48,700 nucleotides of DNA from Pseudomonadales bacterium. Its GTDB lineage: Bacteria; Pseudomonadota; Gammaproteobacteria; Pseudomonadales; Alcanivoracaceae. Positions 10,701-19,639 of the stretch are shown here, piece by piece (the stretch's first letter is position 1; every line of letters starts with the position of its first letter). The stretch covers positions 1 to 48,700 of the forward strand of contig JAKSCQ010000220.1 in the NCBI GenBank assembly GCA_022360555.1. The letters run 5' to 3'. The translations under genes and the position numbers were made by a program. The notes beneath the pieces are model-generated. The model was not told the origin of the DNA. It worked only from the letters and a program-made list of their open reading frames with translations, and did not search any database.

Positions 10701-11870
10701 ATGAATCTCCATGAATATCAGTCAAAGCAGCTTTTTGCTGATTATGGTCTGCCAGTTTCTACCGGTTTCGCTTGCGATACTCCTGAAGAGGTCGCAGCCA
10801 AAACCAAGGAAATTGGTGGTGACAAGTGGGTCGTAAAGGCCCAGGTACACGCGGGTGGCCGCGGTAAAGCCGGCGGCGTGAAGCTGGTGGACAGTGCGGA
10901 AGAAGCTGCGGACTTTGCCAAGCAATGGTTGGGCAAGAATCTGGTGACCTTCCAGACCGACGAGCATGGCCAGCCGGTTTCCAAGATTCTGGTGGAAACC
11001 TGCACCGATATTGCCAAGGAACTGTACCTGAGTGCGGTACTGGATCGTGCCAGCCGTCGGGTGGTTTTCATGGCTTCCACCGAAGGTGGCGTTGATATCG
11101 AGACTGTTGCGGAAGAAACCCCGGAAAAGATTTTGCGTGCCGAAATCGACCCTTTGGTGGGCGCTCAGCCTTACCAGGCCCGTGAAATCGCTTTCCAGCT
11201 GGGGCTGGAAGGCAAGCAGGTCAACCAGTTCGCCAAAATCTTCGTGGGCCTGGCCAAGCTGTTTGTCGATAAAGACCTGGCGCTAATCGAAGTGAATCCG
11301 CTGGTGATCACCGAGCAGGGCGATCTGCACTGCCTGGATGCCAAGATCAATGTGGATGGCTCTGCGCTGTACCGTCATGCCGACATCAAGGCCCTGGACG
11401 ATCCGTCCCAGGAAGACGAGCGCGAGCGCCGTGCGGCGGAATGGGATCTCAACTATGTGGCGCTGGATGGCAACATCGGCTGCATGGTCAACGGTGCTGG
11501 CCTGGCCATGGGCACCATGGACCTGGTGAAGCTCAAAGGCGGTGCGCCGGCCAACTTCCTGGACGTTGGCGGTGGCGCGACCAAGGAGCGTGTTACCGAA
11601 GCGTTCAAGATCATTCTTTCCGATGATCAGGTGAAGGGGGTGCTGGTGAATATTTTCGGTGGCATCGTTCGCTGCGACCTGATCGCCGACGGCATTATCG
11701 GCGCCGTGGAAGAAGTGGGCGTGACCGTGCCAGTGGTGGTTCGCCTTGAAGGTAACAACGCCGAACTGGGTGCTCAGAAGCTGGCCGAGAGCGGCATGAA
11801 CATCATCGCCGCAGAAAGTTTTGATGATGCTGCCGAGCAAGTAGTGAAAGCCGTTGGAGGTGCCGCATGA
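10701..11870 (+). CDS. sucC: Succinyl-CoA synthetase beta subunit
   Basis: ADP-forming succinyl-CoA ligase beta chain, 389 residues, the usual length. It begins [12 protein letters not shown], has the ATP-grasp lysine region [16 protein letters not shown], the metal/nucleotide segment [12 protein letters not shown], and the C-terminal [18 protein letters not shown] of the CoA-ligase domain. Start ATG 10701 has GGAAG at 10689-10693. Its last bases overlap the sucD start (ATGA at 11867), so the two subunits are translationally coupled. Confidence 0.98.
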   Translation: MNLHEYQSKQLFADYGLPVSTGFACDTPEEVAAKTKEIGGDKWVVKAQVHAGGRGKAGGVKLVDSAEEAADFAKQWLGKNLVTFQTDEHGQPVSKILVETCTDIAKELYLSAVLDRASRRVVFMASTEGGVDIETVAEETPEKILRAEIDPLVGAQPYQAREIAFQLGLEGKQVNQFAKIFVGLAKLFVDKDLALIEVNPLVITEQGDLHCLDAKINVDGSALYRHADIKALDDPSQEDERERRAAEWDLNYVALDGNIGCMVNGAGLAMGTMDLVKLKGGAPANFLDVGGGATKERVTEAFKIILSDDQVKGVLVNIFGGIVRCDLIADGIIGAVEEVGVTVPVVVRLEGNNAELGAQKLAESGMNIIAAESFDDAAEQVVKAVGGAA

Positions 11871-12742
11871 GCGTATTGATCGACAAGAACACCAAGGTTA
11901 TCTGCCAGGGCTTTACCGGCAGCCAGGGTACCTTCCATTCCGAGCAGGCGATTGAATACGGCACCCAAATGGTCGGTGGTGTGACACCGGGCAAGGGTGG
12001 CCAGACGCATCTGGGCCTGCCGGTGTTCAACACCGTGGCCGAAGCCGCGGCGGAAACCGGCGCCACTGCCAGCGTGATCTACGTGCCGGCACCGTTCTGC
12101 AAGGACTCCATCCTGGAAGCGGCGGATGCGGGCATCGAGCTGATCGTCTGCATCACCGAGGGCATTCCCGCTCTGGACATGCTGTACGTGAAGGAATACA
12201 TCACCCGCAAGGGCGGTGTGCGCCTGATCGGTCCGAACTGCCCGGGTGTTATCACCCCTGGTGAATGCAAGATTGGCATCATGCCCGGTCACATTCACAA
12301 GCCGGGCAAGGTCGGCATCGTGTCCCGTTCCGGTACCCTGACCTATGAAGCCGTGAACCAGACCACCAAGCTGGGCTTCGGCCAGTCCACCTGCATCGGT
12401 ATCGGTGGTGACCCGATTCCGGGTACCACCTTCATCGACGCGCTGGAACTGTTCCAGAACGACCCGCAGACCGAAGCCATCGTCATGGTGGGGGAAATCG
12501 GCGGGACGGCGGAAGACGAAGCCGCTGCCTACATCAAGGAGCACGTGACCAAGCCGGTGGTCAGCTATATCGCGGGTGTTACCGCGCCTCCGGGCAAGCG
12601 CATGGGCCATGCTGGCGCCATCATTGCCGGCGGCAAGGGCACGGCGGACGAGAAATTTGCCGCGCTGGAAGCGGCTGGCGTGAAAACCGTCCGCAACCCG
12701 GCAGCCATTGGCGAGGCGGTCAAGGAAGCGACAGGCTGGTAA
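11867..12742 (+). CDS. sucD: Succinyl-CoA synthetase alpha subunit
   Basis: CoA-binding, phospho-histidine subunit of succinyl-CoA synthetase, 291 residues. The Rossmann start [18 protein letters not shown] binds Co[14 protein letters not shown] and the catalytic histidine segment [10 protein letters not shown] are present. Succinyl-CoA made by SucAB is converted here to succinate with ATP formation. It overlaps sucC by 4 bp and ends 18 bp before a strong terminator that closes the operon. Confidence 0.98.
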   Translation: MSVLIDKNTKVICQGFTGSQGTFHSEQAIEYGTQMVGGVTPGKGGQTHLGLPVFNTVAEAAAETGATASVIYVPAPFCKDSILEAADAGIELIVCITEGIPALDMLYVKEYITRKGGVRLIGPNCPGVITPGECKIGIMPGHIHKPGKVGIVSRSGTLTYEAVNQTTKLGFGQSTCIGIGGDPIPGTTFIDALELFQNDPQTEAIVMVGEIGGTAEDEAAAYIKEHVTKPVVSYIAGVTAPPGKRMGHAGAIIAGGKGTADEKFAALEAAGVKTVRNPAAIGEAVKEATGW

Positions 12743-12760
12743 GGCCCGTCTGCTGAGAAT

Positions 12761-12791
12761 AAAAAAGGCCGGCAATTAGCCGGCCTTTTTT
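12761..12791. terminator. Bidirectional terminator between sucD and the convergent small gene
   Basis: Perfect 13-bp stem AAAAAAGGCCGGC / GCCGGCCTTTTTT (12761-12773, 12779-12791) with a 5-nt loop. The A and T tracts make it a terminator on both strands, serving sucD (plus) and the 78-aa gene (minus), whose stop codon lies 2 bp away. Confidence 0.93.
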
Positions 12792-12792
12792 A

Positions 12793-13029
12793 TCAATGCA
12801 GGACGTCATCGTCCAGTTCAAAGAACTCGTATTCGTTGAGCTCCTTTCGCAGACGACGCTCCTCCAGACGATCCTCGATGCGGTGACGCATGTCCATGTT
12901 GAAGGCTCGGCTGCGCGCACTGCGCTCTTCCTGCTCTTCCTCTTCCACGTCGTCATCTACGATATCGAAATCTTCATTCATCAGCAGATCTTCCGAATCA
13001 AAGTCTTGCTCGCTACGACGGTTACTCAT
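12793..13029 (-). CDS. PA3496-like small acidic protein
   Basis: 78-residue, highly acidic protein with no signal peptide or membrane segment. Its C-terminal half, RHRIEDRLEERRLRKELNEYEFFELDD, matches my memory of the PA3496 family, small proteins annotated as putative envelope-integrity factors; their biochemical role is not established. The N-terminal half is a run of Asp and Glu (DFDIVDDDVEEEEQEE). The start at 13029 is supported by a perfect AGGAGG (complement of 13035-13040) five bases away. It is a single gene, convergent with sucD. Confidence 0.8.
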   Translation of the reverse strand: MSNRRSEQDFDSEDLLMNEDFDIVDDDVEEEEQEERSARSRAFNMDMRHRIEDRLEERRLRKELNEYEFFELDDDVLH

Positions 13030-13279
13030 GGTGGCCTCCTGTATCTGACCTCCTTAAACAACCAGGTAGAAGAAACCGCCATATCGTGACTTGAACATTC
13101 GCTGTAATAGAAAGCGCAAGCCGAACAAGCGATTCCTTATCGGGCAATCAGGTCCGGTCCCCCGGTTTCCCAATGTCCTCAGCGCCTATATATCGTCTGA
13201 CTTTGGCGCTTACAAGTTTTTTTTTATTTCCTGTGATAAACGGTGTGACAATCGCTTTTGGACGGTCGTTGGCTGTTTG

Positions 13280-13320
13280 GCCCCCTGGGGCTGAAGGCTG
13301 TTCAGCAGCCTGTTGGGGGC
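13280..13320 (+). repeat. Nested hairpin in the 13.03-13.46 kb gap
   Basis: GCCCCC (13280-13285) pairs with GGGGGC (13315-13320) around an inner stem AGGCTG / CAGCCT (13295-13300, 13306-13311) with a 5-nt loop. No T tract follows, so it is not a simple terminator. The surrounding 430-bp gap between the PA3496-like gene and the next gene holds a T-rich stretch (13218-13230) but no convincing ORF. Confidence 0.5.
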
Positions 13321-13460
13321 AGGGGAATGTGAAACAGGTCATGGCCGGAAGGGAGACATAAAAATCAGTCACTTAAGTGCTGGAATGCCTGGCGTCAGCT
13401 TTGTAAAGTGGGGCCAATTGCCAGCCTGGTACGGATGGCCCGGACAGAGAGAATAAAAAG

Positions 13461-15089
13461 ATGGCGGAACTGCTGATCATTATCGGGGTGAGTGGAATCA
13501 TTATCAGTACGCTTGGGCTGATGCACGAGGCCAGCCAGCGTAACCACAGTGCCGTATTTTTCCTGGTGCCCCTGGCCAGCCTGGGCCAGGTCCAGAAGAA
13601 CTGGGAGGATTATCGCTGGTGGGCACTGGCGCGGGTCGCCTCGGTGCTGACGGCGGCGGTGGGCATTGCCCTGTGGGCCATGATGAACCAGGCCTTTGAA
13701 CAGCATCCCATTGGCAGCCAGAGTGGGCAGACCACCGGACAGGTACTGCGTGGCAACCAGATGGCCAGTAGTACGGCGTTTGTCAGTTCGGAAGAAGCGG
13801 CCTTGCTGGTGGTGAAAGGTCAAGGCAAACCCCTGTCCGGGCGACTCCATGGCGAACCGTTCCGTTACGACCGGGTAGCCTTGATTGACGGAGTGTTGAC
13901 CCTCAGCCAGGGCGAAGACTTCCTGTCCGATCTGGAAGTGCGAATTCTGCTTGGCTGGCAACCGGAGGAGATTACCGAACGGCGTACCTTGCTGGTGGGG
14001 CCGGCCGATCAGGATGCCCCTGTGGTGCACATGTCCTGGAAGCCGGAAGGGCAGGATTTTCCTGAAACGCTGATTTTTGAAAGTGGCTACCGTATGGAGT
14101 TGGCTCTGGCACCTCTGGATGCCAGTCAGCTTTCCGGCTCTCTGGTCTTGGTGATGCCGGACAGTTTCAAGAGTTACCTGGCGGGGGATTTTACCGCCCA
14201 CTCCAATCACTTGCGTTATCGCAATGGCGAAGTGGACCTGCACTTCGACCATGAAGACACCCTGGCCTATGTAGCCGAACAATACCTGGTGACGCAGTTC
14301 CCGGAAGGTGCGCTGGATGAGGTCGAGGCCGAGCATGTGCAGTTGCGCCGTTCTGAAGGTACCGGCCAGGTCATGTCCCGAGTGGCGTTGAGCAGTGGTG
14401 CCGTGGAACAGCGCCATGTGCGGCTGGAGAAAAGCGATGTGGGTTGGGCCGTCACCCCGGGCTCCATGGAGACCCGGGTCGTGACACCGCCCCGGGAAGG
14501 CAGCGCCGAACTTGTCACCCTGGCTCAGCAGCAGGAGGAGGAAGAGAAGACGGCCACCCAGCCTCCAATTTCTGCCACCTTCCCGGAACTTGTGGCCTAT
14601 ACAGACAAGAGTGTGGCGCTCGAGCTGTACAGCGGCAGAAAACTGGAAGGGGTCTTGCGTCGTGTCAGCGGTGACCGCCTCTGGCTGGTGATGAATGTGG
14701 GCAGTGGTAATGTGGAACGCAGTGTCTCCGCAGAAGAACTGAAATCCCTGACACTGGCCGATGGACAGCGGGTGGATGTCGTCGATGAGGAGAAAGCCGA
14801 GCCAGCCCCGGAAACTGCCCCCGCTCCCGAACCGGAGCAGCAAGCGCCGTCCAGCTGGAGTGGTCGCTCCAGTAACGCCAGCGATGACGCAGAGAGCGGC
14901 AAAGCCGTGGAATACCGGCCGCTGGTAGGAAAAAAAGTGACTATTACTGCCGACGACATACCCCAACGTACCGGTATTCTGCAGGCAGTGGAGCAGGACC
15001 ACCTGACCTTGAGCGTGCCGATGGGCGCGGGCAATATGGAGTACTTCTACGACCTGGAAAGTGTGCAGACTCTCGAGGAGGCACGTTGA
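13461..15089 (+). CDS. Unrecognised membrane protein with repeated beta-rich modules
   Basis: 542 residues, family not recognised. Two transmembrane helices (about 3-22 and 56-76) flank a short polar loop (EASQRNHSAVFFLVPLASLG), so most of the protein lies on one side of the membrane. Residues 80-380 are beta-rich and Val/Leu/Glu-rich. Two C-terminal stretches, about 384-433 and 486-540, share a pattern G..L..V..D.L.L....G.GN.E (GVLRRVSGDRLWLVMNVGSG and GILQAVEQDHLTLSVPMGAG). They are separated by a Pro/Glu/Ala linker (about 440-478) and suggest duplicated small barrels. The ATG at 13461 has only a weak GAGAG site. Its stop overlaps the start of the next gene. Confidence 0.8.
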   Translation: MAELLIIIGVSGIIISTLGLMHEASQRNHSAVFFLVPLASLGQVQKNWEDYRWWALARVASVLTAAVGIALWAMMNQAFEQHPIGSQSGQTTGQVLRGNQMASSTAFVSSEEAALLVVKGQGKPLSGRLHGEPFRYDRVALIDGVLTLSQGEDFLSDLEVRILLGWQPEEITERRTLLVGPADQDAPVVHMSWKPEGQDFPETLIFESGYRMELALAPLDASQLSGSLVLVMPDSFKSYLAGDFTAHSNHLRYRNGEVDLHFDHEDTLAYVAEQYLVTQFPEGALDEVEAEHVQLRRSEGTGQVMSRVALSSGAVEQRHVRLEKSDVGWAVTPGSMETRVVTPPREGSAELVTLAQQQEEEEKTATQPPISATFPELVAYTDKSVALELYSGRKLEGVLRRVSGDRLWLVMNVGSGNVERSVSAEELKSLTLADGQRVDVVDEEKAEPAPETAPAPEPEQQAPSSWSGRSSNASDDAESGKAVEYRPLVGKKVTITADDIPQRTGILQAVEQDHLTLSVPMGAGNMEYFYDLESVQTLEEAR

Positions 15090-15988
15090 AGATACTGGTA
15101 ACGGGTGGCAGCGGTTTTATCGGACAGCATCTGTGCCGTCGACTGGCGGCGCATGGCCATGAACTGATTGTGCTCAGCCGGCGGCCGCGCAAGGCTGCCA
15201 GGCTGTTGCCGGAAGAGGCCCGGGTGATTGGCTCTCTGGACGATATTGCCAGTGACGAACTGGTGGACGGTATCGTCAATCTGGCTGGCGAAAACCTGTT
15301 TGCCGGTCGCTGGACCGAACGACGCAAGAAGGTGCTGTTTGATTCGCGCATCGGCGTGACCAATGCAGTGGTGGCCCTGGTATCCCGGCTGGAGAGGAAG
15401 CCGGCGGTGCTGGCATCCGGTTCCGCCGTGGGCTTTTATGGCGATGCCGGTGATGCGGAACTGACCGAGGACAGTGCGGCCCGCAAGCGGGATTTCGGCT
15501 ATCTGCTCTGCGATGCCTGGGAACAGGCGGCCAGACCCGTCTCCAGGCAGGGCGTGCGTTTATGCCTGATCCGTACCGGCATCGTGCTTGGCCGTGATGG
15601 CGGCATGCTGGGAAAACTGCTGCCGGTCTATCGCATGGGGCTGGGCGCCATGCTCGGTGATGGCAGCCAGTGGCTGAGCTGGATCCACATTGATGACATG
15701 GTGGCAATCCTGGTCAGGGCCCTGGAAACACCGGGTATTGATGGTGTCTTCAATGCCACGGCGCCGGCCCCGGTCACCCAGCGGGAATTCCATCATACTC
15801 TGGCGAAAACCGTGAAGCGCCCGGCGATGCTGCGAGTGCCACCGGTGGCGCTCAAGCTGGGGCTGGGAGAGCAGTCGACCATGTTGCTGGGGGGGCAGTG
15901 CGTTTACCCCCGGCGCCTGGAACAGCAGGGTTTTCTGTTCCGCTACCCGGACCTGACATCCGCGCTGGCGCATCTGATCCGACAATAG
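15086..15988 (+). CDS. TIGR01777 family epimerase-like protein (YfcH/SulA type)
   Basis: 300-residue NAD(P)-binding protein of the extended SDR superfamily. The Rossmann motif GGSGFIGQHL is at 7-16. GIVNLAGENLFAGRWTERRK and ASGSAVGFYGD are characteristic of the TIGR01777 (E. coli YfcH) group, and the C-terminal DUF1731-type segment ends WGN-like as PRRLEQQGFLFRYPDL. Substrates of this family are unknown. The start is TTG 15086, overlapping the TGA of the preceding gene; GAGGAGGCACG just upstream provides the ribosome site, so the pair is translationally coupled. Confidence 0.88.
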   Translation: MKILVTGGSGFIGQHLCRRLAAHGHELIVLSRRPRKAARLLPEEARVIGSLDDIASDELVDGIVNLAGENLFAGRWTERRKKVLFDSRIGVTNAVVALVSRLERKPAVLASGSAVGFYGDAGDAELTEDSAARKRDFGYLLCDAWEQAARPVSRQGVRLCLIRTGIVLGRDGGMLGKLLPVYRMGLGAMLGDGSQWLSWIHIDDMVAILVRALETPGIDGVFNATAPAPVTQREFHHTLAKTVKRPAMLRVPPVALKLGLGEQSTMLLGGQCVYPRRLEQQGFLFRYPDLTSALAHLIRQ

Positions 15989-16002
15989 CCTGTTTCTTCC
16001 CC

Positions 16003-16030
16003 CTTGAAATCAGTCCGGCAGCCCCTATTT
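16003..16030 (+). promoter_or_regulatory. Sigma-32 heat-shock promoter of htpG
   Basis: CTTGAAA at 16003-16009 and CCCCTATTT at 16022-16030 are separated by 12 bp. This closely matches the RpoH consensus (CTTGAAA, 11-16 bp, CCCCATnT). Transcription would start near 16037, giving a leader of about 28 nt before the htpG GTG. It lies in the short gap after the TIGR01777 gene. Confidence 0.85.
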
Positions 16031-16064
16031 TCTTCGGGTCATCAACACAGACCAGGAGTTGGCC

Positions 16065-17912
16065 GTGTCCACAGAAAAACAAACCCATGGCTTTCAGGCC
16101 GAAGTATCCCGCCTGCTTCACCTGATGATCCATTCCCTGTATAGCAACCGGGAAATTTTTCTCCGTGAACTGATCTCCAATGCCTCGGATGCTTGCGACA
16201 AGCTGCGCTTCGCGGCTCTCGATCAGCCGGAGCTGATGGCGGATGACAGCGAACCGCGTATTACCCTGCGCATCGACAAGCAGGCCGGCACCTTGACCAT
16301 CGCCGACAACGGTATCGGCATGGATGAAGGCGAGGTCATTGAAAACCTGGGCACCATTGCCCGGTCCGGTACGGAACAGTTTCTGGCCTCACTCAGTGGT
16401 GATAAAAAGAAGGACGCCCAACTGATCGGCCAGTTTGGGGTGGGCTTTTACTCCGCTTTCATCGTTGCCGACAAGGTAACGGTGGAAAGCCGCAAGGCCG
16501 GTTCTGACCAGGCTGTGCGTTGGGAAAGTGACGGCCAGGGCGAATTCAGCGTAGAAACCATCGAACGGACCGAACGTGGTACCGCCGTCATCCTGCACCT
16601 GCGTGACGATGCCAAAACCTTCCTGGACCCTTTCAAGGTCCGTCAGGTGGTACATCAGTATTCTGACCATGTGGCCTTCCCGATCACACTGGTTAGCCCG
16701 GCCGAAGAGGGCAAGGAAGAGGGCGAAGAAAAAACGGAAACCCTCAATTCCGCTACTGCCTTGTGGCAGCGTCCCCGTCAGGAAATCAGTGACGAGGAAT
16801 ACCAGAGCTTCTACAAACACATCAGCCATGATTTCCAGGATGCGCTGAGTTGGAGTCACAACAAGGTGGAAGGCAAGCTGGAATACACCAGCCTGCTCTA
16901 CATTCCCGCCCGTGCACCGTTTGATCTTTACCACCGAGAAGCCAACCGGGGTCTGAAGCTGTATGTACAGCGCGTCTTCATCATGGATGATGCCGAGCAG
17001 TTCCTGCCCCAATACCTGCGTTTCATCAAGGGCGTTATCGATGCCCCGGATCTGCCCCTCAATGTGAGTCGTGAACTGCTGCAGGATTACGGGCCGGTAC
17101 AAAAGATCCGTTCGGCGCTGACCAAGCGTGTCCTGCAGATGCTGAAAAAACTCGGCAACGATGAGGAAAAATACGCCACTTTCTGGAGCCAGTTCGGACA
17201 GGTACTCAAGGAAGGTATTGCCGAGGACCGGGAAAACCAGGAAGCCATTGCCGCCTTGCTGCGTTTTGCCACCAGTGAAAAGCCGGACAGCGTCACCACC
17301 TCTCTGGATGATTATCTGGAGCACAAGCCGGCGGACCAGGACAAGATCTACTACCTGCTGGCAGACACCCCCTCAGCGGCACAGCAGAGCCCGCATTTGG
17401 AAGTCTTCCGCAAGAAGGGCATCAATGTGCTGCTGCTCTCCGATCCGGTGGACGAATGGATGGTGAGCTATCTGGACAGCTACAAGGATACCAAGCTGGT
17501 CAATGCCGCCCGTGGCGAACTGGATCTGGAGACCGACAGCGAAAAGGATAATGACCATCCGCTGATCCAGCGGCTCAAGGACAGCCTGGCCGAGCAGGTG
17601 GAAGCGGTGCGTGCCACTGGCCGGCTGGTGGATTCTCCGGCCTGCCTGGTGCTGGCCGAAGATCAGCTTGGCCCCCAGATGCGTCGCATGCTGGAAGCGG
17701 CGGGCCAGCCGGTACCGGAAAACAAGCCGGTACTGGAAGTGAACCTGGAACACGAGCTGCTCAAGTCCCTGGAGGCGGTGGAAGAGGGGGATCGCTTTAA
17801 CGATTTGGCCGCCCTGTTGCTGGACCAGGCCATGCTGGCCGAAGGCCAGTTACCGAAAGATCCCGCAGCAACCGCGCGGCGAATGCACCAGCTGTTTGCC
17901 AGAGCGTTGTAA
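16065..17912 (+). CDS. htpG: Molecular chaperone HtpG (Hsp90)
   Basis: Bacterial Hsp90, 615 residues. The GHKL ATPase domain shows SNASDACDKLRF, the DNGIGMD nucleotide loop, IARSGT and the GQFGVGFYSAFIVAD lid region. The middle domain carries LNVSRELLQ with the catalytic arginine, and the C-terminal dimerisation domain follows. GTG 16065 is chosen over the in-frame TTG at 16059 because AGGAG (16054-16058) is 6 nt from the GTG but touches the TTG. A sigma-32 promoter directly precedes it. Confidence 0.97.
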   Translation: MSTEKQTHGFQAEVSRLLHLMIHSLYSNREIFLRELISNASDACDKLRFAALDQPELMADDSEPRITLRIDKQAGTLTIADNGIGMDEGEVIENLGTIARSGTEQFLASLSGDKKKDAQLIGQFGVGFYSAFIVADKVTVESRKAGSDQAVRWESDGQGEFSVETIERTERGTAVILHLRDDAKTFLDPFKVRQVVHQYSDHVAFPITLVSPAEEGKEEGEEKTETLNSATALWQRPRQEISDEEYQSFYKHISHDFQDALSWSHNKVEGKLEYTSLLYIPARAPFDLYHREANRGLKLYVQRVFIMDDAEQFLPQYLRFIKGVIDAPDLPLNVSRELLQDYGPVQKIRSALTKRVLQMLKKLGNDEEKYATFWSQFGQVLKEGIAEDRENQEAIAALLRFATSEKPDSVTTSLDDYLEHKPADQDKIYYLLADTPSAAQQSPHLEVFRKKGINVLLLSDPVDEWMVSYLDSYKDTKLVNAARGELDLETDSEKDNDHPLIQRLKDSLAEQVEAVRATGRLVDSPACLVLAEDQLGPQMRRMLEAAGQPVPENKPVLEVNLEHELLKSLEAVEEGDRFNDLAALLLDQAMLAEGQLPKDPAATARRMHQLFARAL

Positions 17913-17917
17913 TACCT

Positions 17918-17968
17918 CCCTGTAGGAGCGCCGATTTGCTTCGCGCCTCAAAAGGCGCTCCTGCAGGG
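17918..17968. repeat. REP-like palindrome after htpG
   Basis: CCCTGTAGGAGCGCC (17918-17932) pairs with GGCGCTCCTGCAGGG (17954-17968) except for one G-T pair. The head TGTAGGAGCG resembles the TGTGGGAGCGG heads at 28771 and 48505. It may also end htpG transcripts, but there is no T run. Confidence 0.7.
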
Positions 17969-18056
17969 GTTTCGATCCAGGCGTGATGAGGCTTCCGTTG
18001 TCTCTGCTTCGATGGGCGCTTATGATGCCCCCAAAGCAGTAAACAAGGCGTTCCTA

Positions 18057-19088
18057 ATGACGCAGAACAAGCATAAAACCGCGATCCTGGGTGGCGGCAG
18101 TTTTGGTACCGCCATGGCCAGTATCCTTGCTGCCAATGGTTACGACGTAAACCTGTGGGTGCGTGATCCGGAAACCGCGGCAGCCATTAATGTGGACCGG
18201 GAAAACAGCCGTTATCTGCCCGGCGCCGAGTTGCCCGACGAGGTCACCGCCACGGATAGCCTGGAAGAGGCGCTACATCAGGCTACCATGGTGTTCGTGG
18301 CCATCCCCAGCAAGGCATTTGTGGATGTACTGCAGCAAGCCCGCCAGTGGGTGCCGGATAATACCCTGGTTATCAGCTGCACCAAGGGCATCTATGCCGA
18401 TGGCTTTCTCCTGATGAGCGAACTGCTGCACCAGCAGTGGCCTCATACCCGTATCGGCGTACTCAGCGGCCCCAACCTGGCCAAGGAAATCGTGGAGCAG
18501 AAGTTTACCGGCACCGTGATCGCCAGCCCCGACGAGGCGCTGCGGCTGACCGTGCAGGATGCGCTCAGCTGCGATTATTTCCGTGTCTATGACAACCCGG
18601 ATATCTATGGCGTGGAACTGGGCGGTGCCCTCAAGAATATCTACGCTGTGGCATCAGGCATGGCCGCCGCCATTGGTGTGGGCGAAAACAGCCGCAGTTT
18701 CCTGATTACCCGCGCCCTGGCGGAAATGAGCCGCTTTGCGGTGGAGCTGGGCGCTAACCCCATGACCTTCCTGGGCCTGTCCGGGGTCGGGGACCTGATT
18801 GCCACCTGTACATCCTCGCTGTCGCGCAACTACCAGGTGGGCTACCAGCTTGGCCAGGGCAAGAGCCTGCAGGAAGCAGTGGAAAGCCTGGGCCAGACTG
18901 CCGAGGGCATCAACACCATCAAGCTGGTGGCGGACAAGGCGGCGGAACTGGACGTGTACATGCCGCTGGCAACCGCGCTCTACCAGATCGTCTATCACGA
19001 GCAGCCGCTTGAATTGGTCATCCAGCAGTTGATGAGTGGCCAGTACAAACATGACGTGGAGTTCCAGCTAGCCGGAGCCAGTGAATGA
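18057..19088 (+). CDS. gpsA: Glycerol-3-phosphate dehydrogenase [NAD(P)+]
   Basis: Makes sn-glycerol 3-phosphate from dihydroxyacetone phosphate for phospholipid synthesis. ATG 18057 gives 343 residues, close to the usual length; an in-frame ATG at 18012 would add 15 atypical residues. AAGGCG precedes the chosen start by 6 nt. The N-terminal Rossmann loop is GGGSFGTAMA, followed by SCTKGIYADG, LSGPNLAKEI and the catalytic-lysine segment GALKNIYAVASGMA. The C-terminal domain contains RALAEMSRFAVELGANPMTF and LSGVGDLIATC. It overlaps sixA by 4 bp. Confidence 0.97.
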   Translation: MTQNKHKTAILGGGSFGTAMASILAANGYDVNLWVRDPETAAAINVDRENSRYLPGAELPDEVTATDSLEEALHQATMVFVAIPSKAFVDVLQQARQWVPDNTLVISCTKGIYADGFLLMSELLHQQWPHTRIGVLSGPNLAKEIVEQKFTGTVIASPDEALRLTVQDALSCDYFRVYDNPDIYGVELGGALKNIYAVASGMAAAIGVGENSRSFLITRALAEMSRFAVELGANPMTFLGLSGVGDLIATCTSSLSRNYQVGYQLGQGKSLQEAVESLGQTAEGINTIKLVADKAAELDVYMPLATALYQIVYHEQPLELVIQQLMSGQYKHDVEFQLAGASE

Positions 19089-19561
19089 AACTCTACATCA
19101 GCCGCCATGGCCAGGCGGTGTCCCATGCGGAAACCGATGCCCTGCGCCCCCTGACCGAGACAGGGCAAGCGGCCCTGCTGGCGCACTGGCAGACCCTGCG
19201 CGACAGCGGTATCGAAATCGGTGGTCTGGTGGTCAGCCCCTATCTGCGCGCCCAACAGACAGCGGACTGCATTGAACAGGTATACGGTGGCCTGGCGCGG
19301 GTAGACTGCGATCACCTGGTACCCGAAGCCAGCCCACGGCAACTGCTGGACTGGCTGCTGCAAAACCCGCCCCGTGACAATAGTGTGCTGGTCAGCCATA
19401 TGCCGCTGGTGGCCCAGCTCACCGCCTTCTGGACCGGCAGCGCACAGCGGGTAGCGTTCAATGTGGGCACCGTCGCTTGCCTGGATGTGGACGTGGCCGC
19501 CGCCGACGGCGCCCGACTGCTCTGGCTGCGCAGCCCTGGCGAATCCATCTCTGGCCGATAA
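19085..19561 (+). CDS. sixA: Phosphohistidine phosphatase SixA
   Basis: 158-residue histidine phosphatase of the phosphoglycerate-mutase fold. The catalytic RHG is at 7-9 (LYISRHGQA). VVSPYLRAQQTADCI carries the second arginine region, and SHMPLVAQLTAFW the second catalytic histidine. SixA-type enzymes remove phosphate from phosphohistidine in phosphorelay or PTS proteins. The ATG overlaps the gpsA stop (ATGA), so it is co-translated with gpsA. A GGCGGGC hairpin begins 5 bp after the stop. Confidence 0.92.
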   Translation: MKLYISRHGQAVSHAETDALRPLTETGQAALLAHWQTLRDSGIEIGGLVVSPYLRAQQTADCIEQVYGGLARVDCDHLVPEASPRQLLDWLLQNPPRDNSVLVSHMPLVAQLTAFWTGSAQRVAFNVGTVACLDVDVAAADGARLLWLRSPGESISGR

Positions 19562-19565
19562 CCAT

Positions 19566-19582
19566 GGCGGGCAGTGCCCGCC
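19566..19582. repeat. Short GC-rich palindrome after sixA
   Basis: GGCGGGC / GCCCGCC with a 3-nt AGT loop, followed by CTACG. GTAGGGCGGGCACTGCCCGCC-like palindromes are, as I remember, common intergenic repeats in related genomes. Only one copy is seen in this window. Confidence 0.5.
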
Positions 19583-19639
19583 CTACGCCGCTGGTCGCGG
19601 CTTTGCTACCCCCAGTACCCTTTCCTGTACCGTTCGACG

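Noticed and set aside
13395-15002. 535-codon open frame antisense to the unknown membrane protein
   Set aside because: The plus-strand frame has membrane helices, internal repeats and coupling to the next gene; the antisense frame has none of these.
16059-16064. TTG start for htpG
   Set aside because: The ribosome site touches it; GTG 16065 has correct spacing and the usual N-terminus.
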